NCBI GenBank assembly: GCA_021781255.1
Contig: JAJXXG010000852.1
Span: forward strand, 1 to 12,256
Length of the DNA stretch: 12,256 nt
From: Acidobacteriota bacterium
GTDB lineage: Bacteria; Acidobacteriota; Terriglobia; Terriglobales; Acidobacteriaceae
Reading direction: 5' to 3'
In this document: positions 1 through 6,823 of the stretch, in pieces
Layout: each line of letters begins with the position of its first letter
Position numbering within the stretch: position 1 is the first letter of the stretch
Program-made: the position numbers and the translations under genes
Notes under the pieces: model-generated
Told to the model about the DNA's origin: nothing
The model's input: the letters and a program-made list of their open reading frames with translations, nothing else
The model's database searches: none

Positions 1-235
1 TCAGGTTCTCGAGCAGGGCCGGGCCGTAGGCGTCGTCTCCCACTTTAGCCACCATCGCAGTGCGATACCCCAGCCGCGCCGCGGCTACTGCCTGGTTCGC
101 GCCCTTGCCGCCGGGCGTGGTCTCAAAACTGGTTCCGATCAGCGTTTGCCCGATCGCTGGAATGCGCGGCGTACGCGTCACCAGATCCATGGTGACGCTG
201 CCGAAAACCACGATCGGTTTGGGAGTGTCATTCAT
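1..235 (-). CDS. rbsK: Ribokinase, PfkB family (N-terminal part, cut by window edge)
   Basis: Only the first 78 residues are present; the rest lies beyond the left edge. Reading minus from ATG 235-233, the protein opens with a beta strand and turn (PIVVFGSVTMDLV, residues 8-20) typical of PfkB sugar kinases. The ribokinase signature GGKGANQAVAAARLG follows at residues 42-56, then a KVGDDAYG segment (64-71). In this family the GGKGAN region binds the sugar hydroxyls, and the enzyme phosphorylates ribose at O5 in the cytoplasm. The start is supported by a GAGG Shine-Dalgarno about 8 bases upstream on the minus strand. It follows the transporter at 320-1321 by 84 bases, suggesting co-transcription and an uptake-plus-phosphorylation pair. 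A sister PfkB kinase with another substrate cannot be excluded without the C-terminal catalytic Asp region. Confidence 0.9.
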   Translation of the reverse strand, partial: MNDTPKPIVVFGSVTMDLVTRTPRIPAIGQTLIGTSFETTPGGKGANQAVAAARLGYRTAMVAKVGDDAYGPALLENL

Positions 236-319
236 GCATCAATCCTCGCCGCAAGTGGGTGCACCGTCCATTACGCGTTCTTTGCGTAAGGGGTGGAAAA
301 GCACGAACTCAATCGATCT

Positions 320-1321
320 TCAATAAAGCGGCGCCAGCGCCACCGCGCCCAGTCCCAACAGGAAAAACAGAAACATCAGCACAAGGAATAATTTGGCCTG
401 CCGCGGAGCGCCGGCGAACTCATGCCAGACGAAAACTCCCCAGCACGCTGAAACCATGGTGGCGCCCTGGCCAATGCTATACGATACCGCCGGCCCCACC
501 GACACATGCGCTGCCGAAGCTACAAAATTGGCCACACCGCCCGTCGCCCAGATTACGCCGCCCAGCGTTCCAGCCAGATGCCAGCCCAGCGGCGCACTCC
601 AGTAGTCGCGTCCGTCGACTCGGGGCTTACCGTCGAGTGGTTTTTTCATCAGCAGCAGGTTTGCCGGTACGGTGGAGACTACCAACCCCAGCGCGAAGAA
701 GAGAGAAACCGCGTACGGGCCAGGCGCGGGCGTGCCCGGCGTCGCCTTGAGCGCCTGAGCGACGAACGGATAGAAGCAACCCATCAGCACTCCGGCTACC
801 AGGCTGATGACGATGCCCCGCGTGGTTGTTGCCCTGGCTGTGGCCTCGCGCTTGCGATACGCCGCCGCGTCGAGAACGATGGCCACAACCACCAGCGCCA
901 CGCCGCCGAACAGCAGCAGGGGATTGGCGGCCGGAGTGATTACATAATTAGAAACTGCACCAATCACCAGCGCCAGCCCGATGCCCACCGGGAAGGCCAC
1001 GGCCAGCCCTGCCACGTCGATTGCGGCGACGAGCAAAAGGTTGGCCACATTAAAGACCACGCCCCCCAAAATTGCATAGAGAATCGGAGCCAGCCCCATC
1101 CGCGCCACATCGCCCATCAACGGCGGCCCCGCGTGGCCCATGCTTCCGGCCGTCAGTCCCCAGAAGATGGCGCCCACCGCCAGCCCGATGGCGTAGTCCC
1201 AATAAAAAAGCTGAAAGCGAAAGCCGGGGCAGAGCTTGAGCGTGTTCGCCCAACTTCCCCAGCAAAGCATGGTGAGGACAAGGAGAAACAGCGCGGCCTG
1301 ATACGTGTCGGGAAGATACAT
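320..1321 (-). CDS. GRP / ureide-permease-like membrane transporter (probable sugar or nucleoside-derived solute uptake)
   Basis: A 333-residue integral membrane protein. By eye there are ten hydrophobic segments, at about 8-29, 38-58, 77-101, 106-127, 132-152, 168-187, 203-224, 244-266, 276-299 and 309-331. A charged loop after helix 5 (YRKRE, 155-159) separates two five-helix halves, as in the drug/metabolite transporter superfamily. The opening CWGSWANTLKL, then FYWDYAIGL, NVANLLLVAAI and the GxxSNYV segment (121-127) recall the glucose/ribose porter (GRP) group and plant ureide permeases, from memory rather than an alignment. The start is well supported by GGAGGG about 7 bases upstream. 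The ribokinase 84 bases downstream points to ribose or a ribonucleoside-type substrate, by analogy with RbsU-type GRP porters. It lies 90 bases after etfA, so it may belong to a separate transcript. Confidence 0.8.
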   Translation of the reverse strand: MYLPDTYQAALFLLVLTMLCWGSWANTLKLCPGFRFQLFYWDYAIGLAVGAIFWGLTAGSMGHAGPPLMGDVARMGLAPILYAILGGVVFNVANLLLVAAIDVAGLAVAFPVGIGLALVIGAVSNYVITPAANPLLLFGGVALVVVAIVLDAAAYRKREATARATTTRGIVISLVAGVLMGCFYPFVAQALKATPGTPAPGPYAVSLFFALGLVVSTVPANLLLMKKPLDGKPRVDGRDYWSAPLGWHLAGTLGGVIWATGGVANFVASAAHVSVGPAVSYSIGQGATMVSACWGVFVWHEFAGAPRQAKLFLVLMFLFFLLGLGAVALAPLY

Positions 1322-1334
1322 CGCATTGCCCTCC

Positions 1335-1349
1335 GTTCACATGCTGAAC
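1335..1349. promoter_or_regulatory. Small inverted repeat GTTCA-N5-TGAAC before the transporter gene
   Basis: Five-base perfect arms with a five-base loop sit 13 bases upstream of the transporter start, just before its Shine-Dalgarno. It could be an operator half-site pair or a weak hairpin in the 5' leader. It is short enough to occur by chance, so I list it only as a possible control point for the transporter/ribokinase unit. Confidence 0.2.
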
Positions 1350-1411
1350 AGCAGCAAACAAGGAACGATAGCGCATAGTGTGGCGTGCTGTATACGGCCT
1401 GAGGCGGCTGC

Positions 1412-2389
1412 TTATTGCTTTGCCGCTTTCACCGCTTCAGTCAGCGCCGGAACCACTTCGAATAAATCGCCGACGATACCGTAATCGGCCACTTCAAAGA
1501 CGGGAGCGTCAGCGTCTTTGTTAATGGCCACAATGCACTGCGAACCCTTCATCCCCACCAGGTGCTGAATCGCTCCCGAGATGCCGACCGCGAGGTACAG
1601 CCTGGGCGAGACGGTTTGGCCCGAGCTGCCCACCTGCCGCTCCATGGGCAGCCATCCGTTGTCGCAGATGGGCCGCGAGGCAGCCAGCTCCGCGCCCAGC
1701 GCCGTGGCCAGTTCCTGCATGAGCGGAATGTTTTCAGCATCTTTGATTCCGCGGCCCACGCTCACAATCCGTTGCGCCGAGCTCAGGTCAACGGTCTGCG
1801 CGGAGTCGCGGAAAGGCTCGCCGGGCTGGGTGCGAATTTGTGCCGCATCAAGCGTTGGCGTGAAGGTTGAAATCGCCGCCGGCTCCGCGCCCTGTGCGGA
1901 ACCAATTGCATCGGCGCGGAATGCGCCCGCCTGCACCGAGACAAAGGACGGTCCATCGCCTGCGTGCCGGTAGCTTCCGTTCAGCCGCCCCTGCATGAGT
2001 TGCCGCGTGAATACCGGCCCGTCTTCAATGGCGGTAACATCGCCGATCAACACGTGGCCCATGCGGCAGGCCAGCGCCGGCGCGTAGTCGCGTACCTGAT
2101 AAGTATGCGGAAAAACCACCCACTGCGTGGAGCTCTGGCTTTGGATGAGTTGATGCAAAGCGATCAAAAATCCATCCGCTGTGTAGTGCGCAAGCAACGG
2201 GTGCTCTACGCGCACTACTTTGCCCACGCCTTTGGCTGCGGCTTCGACGGCCAGCGCTTCGGTTTGCGCGCCGATTACTACGGCGGTCACGTTTTGCGCA
2301 GGCCCGAGCTTCAGCGCGGCTGCGAGAGCCTCCCAACTGATACGGCTTATATGGCCACCGCGCTCTTCCAAAACCAGCAAAATATTCAT
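1412..2389 (-). CDS. etfA: Electron transfer flavoprotein, alpha subunit
   Basis: A 325-residue subunit of the soluble ETF heterodimer, which accepts electrons from acyl-CoA and related dehydrogenases and passes them to a membrane quinone reductase. The N-terminal half (about 1-190) is the nucleotide-binding-like fold. The C-terminal FAD domain shows the family signatures in order: VGRGI (211-215), ASRP (237-240), RQVGSSGQTVSP (251-262), VGISGAIQH (268-276), NKDADAPVF (290-298) and VADYGIVGDLF (300-310). Length is normal. Its ATG overlaps the etfB stop as ATGA, so the two are translationally coupled, as expected for a 1:1 complex. The third partner is the Fe-S oxidoreductase two genes upstream. 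I see nothing broken. Whether this ETF bifurcates electrons cannot be settled by eye, but pairing with a quinone oxidoreductase favours ordinary or quinone-linked transfer. Confidence 0.96.
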   Translation of the reverse strand: MNILLVLEERGGHISRISWEALAAALKLGPAQNVTAVVIGAQTEALAVEAAAKGVGKVVRVEHPLLAHYTADGFLIALHQLIQSQSSTQWVVFPHTYQVRDYAPALACRMGHVLIGDVTAIEDGPVFTRQLMQGRLNGSYRHAGDGPSFVSVQAGAFRADAIGSAQGAEPAAISTFTPTLDAAQIRTQPGEPFRDSAQTVDLSSAQRIVSVGRGIKDAENIPLMQELATALGAELAASRPICDNGWLPMERQVGSSGQTVSPRLYLAVGISGAIQHLVGMKGSQCIVAINKDADAPVFEVADYGIVGDLFEVVPALTEAVKAAKQ

Positions 2390-3156
2390 AGTACCCGCGC
2401 CTCCGTCTTTAGCTTTTCCACCAGCGCCGCCGCGGCTTCTTTGGGTGAGCCGGGCAAGATCTGCGTAGATTTTTGCTTTTTGGGCAGACTGACCTGCTCC
2501 AGCAGAACCACGGGCGCGGAATCGGCGCCGAGATCGCCCGCAGCCACCTGTCGCGTCTCTTTTGTCTTGGCGCGCTTAATGCCCATCAGCGTGGCGTAGC
2601 GCAGCTTGTTGCCGCCGGACTGGATTGTCAGCACAGCAGGCGTGGGCATTTCGATCGACTGGAACCAGCCCTCTTCAAGCTCGCGCTTCACTTTGATGCC
2701 GGACTCGGTTTTTTCCACGGACAGAATCAGCGTGGCGTGGGGCAGGCCGAGCAATTCGGCAACAATGACGCCAGTCTGGCCCAGTCCCAGATCTTCCGAC
2801 TGCAAACCGGTCAACACCAGGTCGGGATTTTCAGGTTTGACAGCGGCGGCAAGGAGCCGCGCCGCGCCCAGCCCGTCGCGATCTCCCAAATCGTCGCTGA
2901 CGATATGGATCGCCCGGTCCGCGCCCTTCGCCAAGGCCTCGCGGATGGTCGTGCCCACGCGCTCCGGCCCCGCGCTGACGACGACGACCTCGCCGCCGTG
3001 CTTCTCTTTGAGCTGCAGCGCCTCTTCCAGCGCATAGGCGTCGGGTTCGTTCATGGCGAACTCGAGATCCCGCTCTTCTATCCATTTTGAGCCGGCGGCG
3101 ATGCGAACGGGCGCGTCACGTTCCGGCACTTGTTTAATTGCAACAATAATTTTCAT
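2386..3156 (-). CDS. etfB: Electron transfer flavoprotein, beta subunit
   Basis: A 256-residue partner of EtfA. It starts MKIIVAIKQVPE, typical of EtfB/FixA, then has FAMNEPDAYALEEAL (53-67) and VVVVSAGPERV near residue 80. The AMP/FAD-site stretch DLVLTGLQSEDLGLGQTG is a variant of the usual G-x-Q-A-x-D-x-D-x-x-Q-T-G motif, with SED in place of AID. The end (LPGSPKEAAAALVEKLKTEARVL) is the usual C-terminal helix that reaches onto the alpha subunit. The start has a purine-rich Shine-Dalgarno (GGAAGGG) about 5 bases upstream. It lies 31 bases after the Fe-S oxidoreductase gene and overlaps etfA by four bases, so the order is oxidoreductase-etfB-etfA on one transcript. Confidence 0.96.
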   Translation of the reverse strand: MKIIVAIKQVPERDAPVRIAAGSKWIEERDLEFAMNEPDAYALEEALQLKEKHGGEVVVVSAGPERVGTTIREALAKGADRAIHIVSDDLGDRDGLGAARLLAAAVKPENPDLVLTGLQSEDLGLGQTGVIVAELLGLPHATLILSVEKTESGIKVKRELEEGWFQSIEMPTPAVLTIQSGGNKLRYATLMGIKRAKTKETRQVAAGDLGADSAPVVLLEQVSLPKKQKSTQILPGSPKEAAAALVEKLKTEARVL

Positions 3157-3187
3157 CTTTCCCTTCCATAAAACTCATTCGACGGGA

Positions 3188-5128
3188 TCAACCCTTCCTG
3201 TCTTCCGGCAATTCGCGCGCTACCAACTGCGCAATGTCCATGAGATCAGGCGCACTTTCGCCCTTTGCCGCGAGCGCATCACGAAACATGGTATTGCAGA
3301 AGGGGCAGGCTGCGGCGACTGTCTGCGCTCCGGTTGCGGCCAACTCAGCCGCGCGCACATGGCTTACGCGCTCGCCCGTCTCTTCGCCCAGAAACATCAA
3401 CCCGCCTCCTGCTCCGCAGCAGAAGCTGTGCTCTCGCGAGCGCGGCGCTTCCACCAGCTGACCAGCCAGCGCGGCGACCTTCCGCGGTTCCTCGTAGACG
3501 CCGCGATACCGCCCCAAGTAGCACGGGTCGTGGAAGACGATCTTCTCCTTTAGGGTTCCCTCAGGGGCTAAAGCCCCGGACGTTTTTTGTGCGCCTTCGG
3601 CACGACTGAAGTCGTGCCCTTTCAAGGGGCCCAAATGCCGCGCGAGGAACTCGCTGTGGTGTTCCACCTCGGGCGGCGTTCCGTACGCCTTCCAGTCTTC
3701 CTGAATGGTGCGCACACAGTGCGGGCAAATGGAAACGATCTTCTTCACCTTGTTTTGCTTGAGCGCTTCGAGGTTTGCCTCGGCGAGTTGCTGAAAGACG
3801 AGGTCGTTCCCCAGCCGCCGCACCGGGTCGCCCGTGCACTTCTCCTTGCGCAGCACGCCAAAGGTCGCGCCGAGGTACTGCATCACTCGCACGAGCGCCA
3901 GCACGATTTCGCGTCCCCTGGGATCGTAGGCGCCCATGCAGCCGAGCCACAGGCAGTATTCCTGCGTTCCGTCGAAGATGGGCAGGGCATTCTTCTCAAT
4001 AAACTTGTCGCGCTCGGATGCGCTGATACCGAGCGCATTGCTGCCGCGTTCCAGCGCAAGAAACAGCTTCGCCCCGTGATCGTCTTCCCACGCGCCGGTG
4101 TTGACCGCGCCGCGCCGCAGGCCGACAAGGATCGGCACGTGCTCAATGCCCACCGGGCACTGGAACTCGCACGCGCCGCAGGTGGTGCACTGGAACGCAG
4201 CTTCCTGCGCGTTAAATTTGCCGAGAAGCGGCTCATCGGACGCAGGGCCGTACTCGTTCAGGTACGCGCGCAGACCCAAGACAATCTCTTTGGGGTTCAG
4301 CAGCTTACCGGTATTGTTTGCAGGGCAATGCTGCATGCAGCGCCCGCACTCCACGCACGAGTACGCCTGCAGGCTGACAAGCTGCGTCAGATCAGTGCCT
4401 GCAACGAGGCCGAAATCCTCGTCGCCGCTGAGTGGAGGAATCCGGGCGAAGCCGCCGCGCGAAAGAAAGACGGTAAACGGGCCCAGAACCAGGTGCAGAT
4501 GCTTGGTGTGGGGAATGATCGGCAGAAAGGCCAACAGCGCGATTGTGTGCACCCACCACAAAGCCCGACCCGCACCGCTGCCGCCGGCAACAAAAAACGC
4601 CGCCAGATAGGTGACCATCAGCGCAAAGATCAGCAAAGCAACCAGGCCAGATCCCCAGGAAAGCTCGCCCAGCCACCTGGGCCGCACCAGGAATCGCCGG
4701 ACAAACAGGCCTGCGATGCCCACTGCGCAAGCCGCGGCGAAGACGGCTGCAAAATAGAAGTACCATCGCCCTACCCGCCCCGCGGGATCGAGGAAGCCGG
4801 CTCCAAAGACCGTCAGACAGTGGTTCAGCGTGACCAGAGCAAAGGCGCAGAACGCCCAGAAAACCAGCGCATGAGCCACGCCGGCCAGCGGCCGCTCGCG
4901 GATCACCTTTGCCTGGCACAGCACCTCCCAAACGAAATCGCGTGCGCGCTTGCCAATGGGAAAAAGGCTGAAGTCCGCATCCTTTTTCGATTGCAGGATT
5001 CTATTGAGGATCGGCCCGAATCGATGCCAGAAGCCGTACACCGAGGCCGCCGTGAGCGCCGCAAAGAGCAGTTCTTCCAGGATCGAAAAGTGCCGGGGTT
5101 CGGCGAGGGTTGGCAAAAAAACGATCAT
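3188..5128 (-). CDS. Membrane-bound (Fe-S)-binding oxidoreductase with NarI-like and CCG domains; probable EtfAB:menaquinone oxidoreductase (EMO type)
   Basis: From ATG 5128 the protein has 646 residues. The N-terminal part (about 10-225) is a NarI-like cytochrome b domain with several helices. Candidate haem histidines are at 86, 103, 194, 207, 210 and 212 (HALVFW, LNHC, WVHT, PHTKHLH). Next come two 4Fe-4S motifs, CVECGRCMQHCP (C258, 261, 264, 268) and CTTCGACEFQCP (C314, 317, 320, 324). Two CCG domains follow. The first has C392, C397, C431, and C468/C471 in CPHC; the second has C536 in HDPCYLGR, C570-C571 in CCGAGGG, and C608/C611 in CPFC. This order matches the family that passes electrons from EtfAB to menaquinone in Geobacter and Syntrophomonas relatives, and the adjacent etfBA fits. 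A TTG at 5173 would add 15 residues, but neither start has a clear Shine-Dalgarno. I prefer ATG because a promoter-like pair covers the upstream stretch. A repeat is inserted in frame at about residues 501-524. Confidence 0.9.
   Translation of the reverse strand: MIVFLPTLAEPRHFSILEELLFAALTAASVYGFWHRFGPILNRILQSKKDADFSLFPIGKRARDFVWEVLCQAKVIRERPLAGVAHALVFWAFCAFALVTLNHCLTVFGAGFLDPAGRVGRWYFYFAAVFAAACAVGIAGLFVRRFLVRPRWLGELSWGSGLVALLIFALMVTYLAAFFVAGGSGAGRALWWVHTIALLAFLPIIPHTKHLHLVLGPFTVFLSRGGFARIPPLSGDEDFGLVAGTDLTQLVSLQAYSCVECGRCMQHCPANNTGKLLNPKEIVLGLRAYLNEYGPASDEPLLGKFNAQEAAFQCTTCGACEFQCPVGIEHVPILVGLRRGAVNTGAWEDDHGAKLFLALERGSNALGISASERDKFIEKNALPIFDGTQEYCLWLGCMGAYDPRGREIVLALVRVMQYLGATFGVLRKEKCTGDPVRRLGNDLVFQQLAEANLEALKQNKVKKIVSICPHCVRTIQEDWKAYGTPPEVEHHSEFLARHLGPLKGHDFSRAEGAQKTSGALAPEGTLKEKIVFHDPCYLGRYRGVYEEPRKVAALAGQLVEAPRSREHSFCCGAGGGLMFLGEETGERVSHVRAAELAATGAQTVAAACPFCNTMFRDALAAKGESAPDLMDIAQLVARELPEDRKG
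3557..3628. repeat. Palindromic repeat element inserted in frame inside the oxidoreductase gene
   Basis: About 72 bases hold two strong hairpins. GGGGCT-AA-AGCCCC (3564-3577) has a perfect 6-bp stem, and GGCACGAC-TGAA-GTCGTGCC (3599-3618) has a perfect 8-bp stem with a 4-base loop. A weaker CCCTT-TC-AAGGG dyad (3617-3628) overlaps the edge. On the minus strand it is read through as residues including LKGHDFSRAEGAQ and SGALAPEG, between the two CCG domains, in a low-complexity linker that interrupts an otherwise conserved fold. The same hairpin pair and KGHDFSRA-like translation are familiar to me as a dispersed repeat in acidobacterial genomes; this is memory, not a search. There is one copy in this window. 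Edges are approximate. Confidence 0.7.
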
Positions 5129-5144
5129 AAACTTGCTAAGCCAC

Positions 5145-5173
5145 GATATACGAGAAGGACAAGCGCATGGCAA
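5145..5173 (-). promoter_or_regulatory. Candidate sigma-70-type promoter for the oxidoreductase-etfB-etfA operon
   Basis: Read on the minus strand, TTGCCA (5173-5168) is followed by a 17-base spacer and TATATC (5150-5145). This matches the -35 consensus at 5 of 6 positions and the -10 at 4 of 6, with ideal spacing. Transcription would begin near 5138, giving a very short leader before ATG 5128. The same TTG could instead be read as an upstream start codon of the oxidoreductase; the two readings exclude each other. Confidence 0.35.
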
Positions 5174-5310
5174 TTGTAGCTACGCACAGGATAATCTTTC
5201 CGGGTTCCTTCTATCTATGCCGTTCCAACATGGCGGCAGCGAAAACAAGCCGTTCGCAGCACAGGGTGGCCGGAGGCACACGAGTTGAGATACGGAGAAG
5301 CCGTTAATCT

Positions 5311-6657
5311 CTAGCAGCGCACGATCTTCGGCGACGCGATTCCCCTGGTTGCGTTGCGCGTGTCTATGACAAGCTGCGACTGCTCGACGATGCGTCGGTA
5401 GTCGTAGCTGGAGTGGTCGGTCACGATCAAGACAGCATCGTACTGTTCAAGATGCTCCAGCGGCGCGCTGGTCATATTCAGATCGTAGTGGCGCCCATGG
5501 CCGACCGCGGGAAAATACGGGTCGTTATAGGCCACCAGCGCGCCCCTTTTACGCAGCAACTCGATGATCGTGAGCGAAGGCGACTCGCGCAGATCGTCGA
5601 CGTCGCGCTTGTAGGCCAGCCCCAGCACCAGCACCTTCGATCCTTTGATGGATTTGGCCTGTTCGTTCAGCGCCGCGGCCACCTGGTCCAGGACAAAATA
5701 GGGCATTGCTGTATTGATTTCGCCGGCCAGCTCGATGAACCGGGTGCGGAAGTCGAACTCCTGGGCCTTCCATGAAAGATAAAACGGGTCGATGGGGATG
5801 CAATGCCCGCCCAGGCCGGGACCGGGATAAAATGCCTGGAAACCGAAGGGCTTGGTTTTGGCCGCCTCGATCACTTCGTGAATATCGATTCCCATTCTCA
5901 TGCACAACTGCTTGAGCTCATTTACGAGTGCTATATTTACGCTGCGATAGATGTTCTCAAGCAGTTTTGTCATCTCTGCCACGCAGGGGCTGCTGACCTG
6001 CACCACGCGGCGGAAGATGGCGCCGTACATGGCTGTGGCCAGTTCCACGGCTGCCGATCCGCACCCGCCCACAACCTTGGGAATGTCGCGCCGGTCGACG
6101 CTTTCGTTGCCTGGGTCCTCGCGCTCCGGAGAAAACGCCACGTGCACTCCGGCATCCTCCGAGCCCCGCGCAACCTTCAGGCCACGCACATTGCCGGCCT
6201 CAAGCAGCGGCGCGACGATCTCTTCTGTAGTGCCGGGGTACGTGGTGCTTTCAAGCACGATCAACTGGCCATCATGAATATGCGGCGCGATCGACTTCAC
6301 GGTTCCGGTCACATAGCTCAGATCGGGCTCGCGGTGCTCGTCGAGTGGAGTGGGAACGCAGATGATCACGGCATCCATGGCAGCGATATCGCTGTAGTCT
6401 GCCGTGGCGCGGAAGCCTGCCCGCTGCGCCTGCTGAATGGCCTGGGACGGAATGCGTACGATGTAGGACGCGCCGGCATTGAGCGTTTTTACCTTATCGG
6501 GCGCAATATCAAAGCCTGTCACGCGGAATCGCTCGCCGCTGAACAGTAGCGCCAGCGGCAATCCGACATAGCCCATCCCAACGATCCCGATGCGAGCCTC
6601 GCGGGTTTCCATCTTGTGCTTGAGTTCGGGCAGGCGGTCTGCGGGGGCAACTTTCAT
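5311..6657 (-). CDS. wbpA: UDP-N-acetyl-D-glucosamine 6-dehydrogenase, WbpA/TviB type
   Basis: A 448-residue cytoplasmic NAD-dependent nucleotide-sugar dehydrogenase. It oxidises C6 of UDP-GlcNAc in two steps to UDP-GlcNAcA, feeding surface polysaccharide synthesis. Visible features are the Rossmann loop GIVGMGYVGLPLA (24-36), CVPTPLDEHREPDLSYV (100-116), ESTTYPGTTEE (136-146), AFSPEREDPG (174-183), EMTKLLENIYRSVNIALVNEL (228-248) with K231 and N235, the catalytic cysteine C286 in GPGLGGHCIPIDPFY, and the C-terminal NAD-side motif GLAYKRDVDDLRESP (346-360). The opening LPELKHKMETREARIG matches the usual N-terminus of this family, so I chose ATG 6657 rather than the upstream GTG 6747, which would add 30 unrelated residues across an inverted repeat. 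It is divergent from the epimerase at 6824. Closely related UDP-ManNAc and UDP-glucose dehydrogenases are alternatives, but the epimerase neighbour favours the TviB/WbpA reaction. Confidence 0.88.
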   Translation of the reverse strand: MKVAPADRLPELKHKMETREARIGIVGMGYVGLPLALLFSGERFRVTGFDIAPDKVKTLNAGASYIVRIPSQAIQQAQRAGFRATADYSDIAAMDAVIICVPTPLDEHREPDLSYVTGTVKSIAPHIHDGQLIVLESTTYPGTTEEIVAPLLEAGNVRGLKVARGSEDAGVHVAFSPEREDPGNESVDRRDIPKVVGGCGSAAVELATAMYGAIFRRVVQVSSPCVAEMTKLLENIYRSVNIALVNELKQLCMRMGIDIHEVIEAAKTKPFGFQAFYPGPGLGGHCIPIDPFYLSWKAQEFDFRTRFIELAGEINTAMPYFVLDQVAAALNEQAKSIKGSKVLVLGLAYKRDVDDLRESPSLTIIELLRKRGALVAYNDPYFPAVGHGRHYDLNMTSAPLEHLEQYDAVLIVTDHSSYDYRRIVEQSQLVIDTRNATRGIASPKIVRC

Positions 6658-6714
6658 GCTGTCGATTGTAAGGCCTGATAGCGGCGCGCCCGGCTTGCGA
6701 TATATTCTAGGGCC

Positions 6715-6763
6715 TGTTATTAACTTTCCCACGCCCAGCATGGCCACGCGAAAGTTAATAACA
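6715..6763. promoter_or_regulatory. Perfect 14-bp inverted repeat between divergent dehydrogenase and epimerase genes (candidate operator)
   Basis: TGTTATTAACTTTC (6715-6728) and GAAAGTTAATAACA (6750-6763) are exact reverse complements, separated by 21 bases. The arms are AT-rich in a GC-rich region. Each contains its own small palindrome, GTTATTAAC or GTTAATAAC, centred 38 bases apart, so this may be two binding boxes for a dimeric regulator that loops or spans the region. On the plus strand the left arm overlaps a weak -10 candidate (TTGCGA 6695-6700, 17 bases, TATTAA 6718-6723), so a bound protein could control the epimerase promoter. A transcript hairpin is the alternative. No T-run follows on either strand, so a simple terminator is unlikely. 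Confidence 0.6.
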
Positions 6764-6812
6764 ACTCTAGCGGGTGCGGGTCAGGATCAAGGCCGCGCTG
6801 CATTCATTCTTC

Positions 6813-6816
6813 GGAG
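6813..6816 (+). promoter_or_regulatory. Ribosome binding site GGAG that selects the TTG start of the epimerase
   Basis: GGAG ends 7 bases before TTG 6824. The conserved epimerase sequence begins directly at this TTG (M-P-T-Y-L-V-S-G). In-frame codons further upstream, such as ATG 6740, run through the inverted repeat, lack a Shine-Dalgarno and would add 28 unrelated residues. Confidence 0.7.
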
Positions 6817-6823
6817 TACGAAC

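Noticed and set aside
506..1378. Plus-strand open frame of 290 codons opposite the transporter
   Set aside because: It is hydrophilic low-complexity sequence antisense to a ten-helix membrane protein with a strong ribosome binding site; a typical shadow in high-GC DNA.
3587..5179. Long open plus-strand frame (530 codons) opposite the oxidoreductase gene
   Set aside because: Its translation is rich in Arg, Gln, His and Ala without any domain. It mirrors the codon pattern of the minus-strand gene, whose Fe-S and haem motifs are unmistakable.
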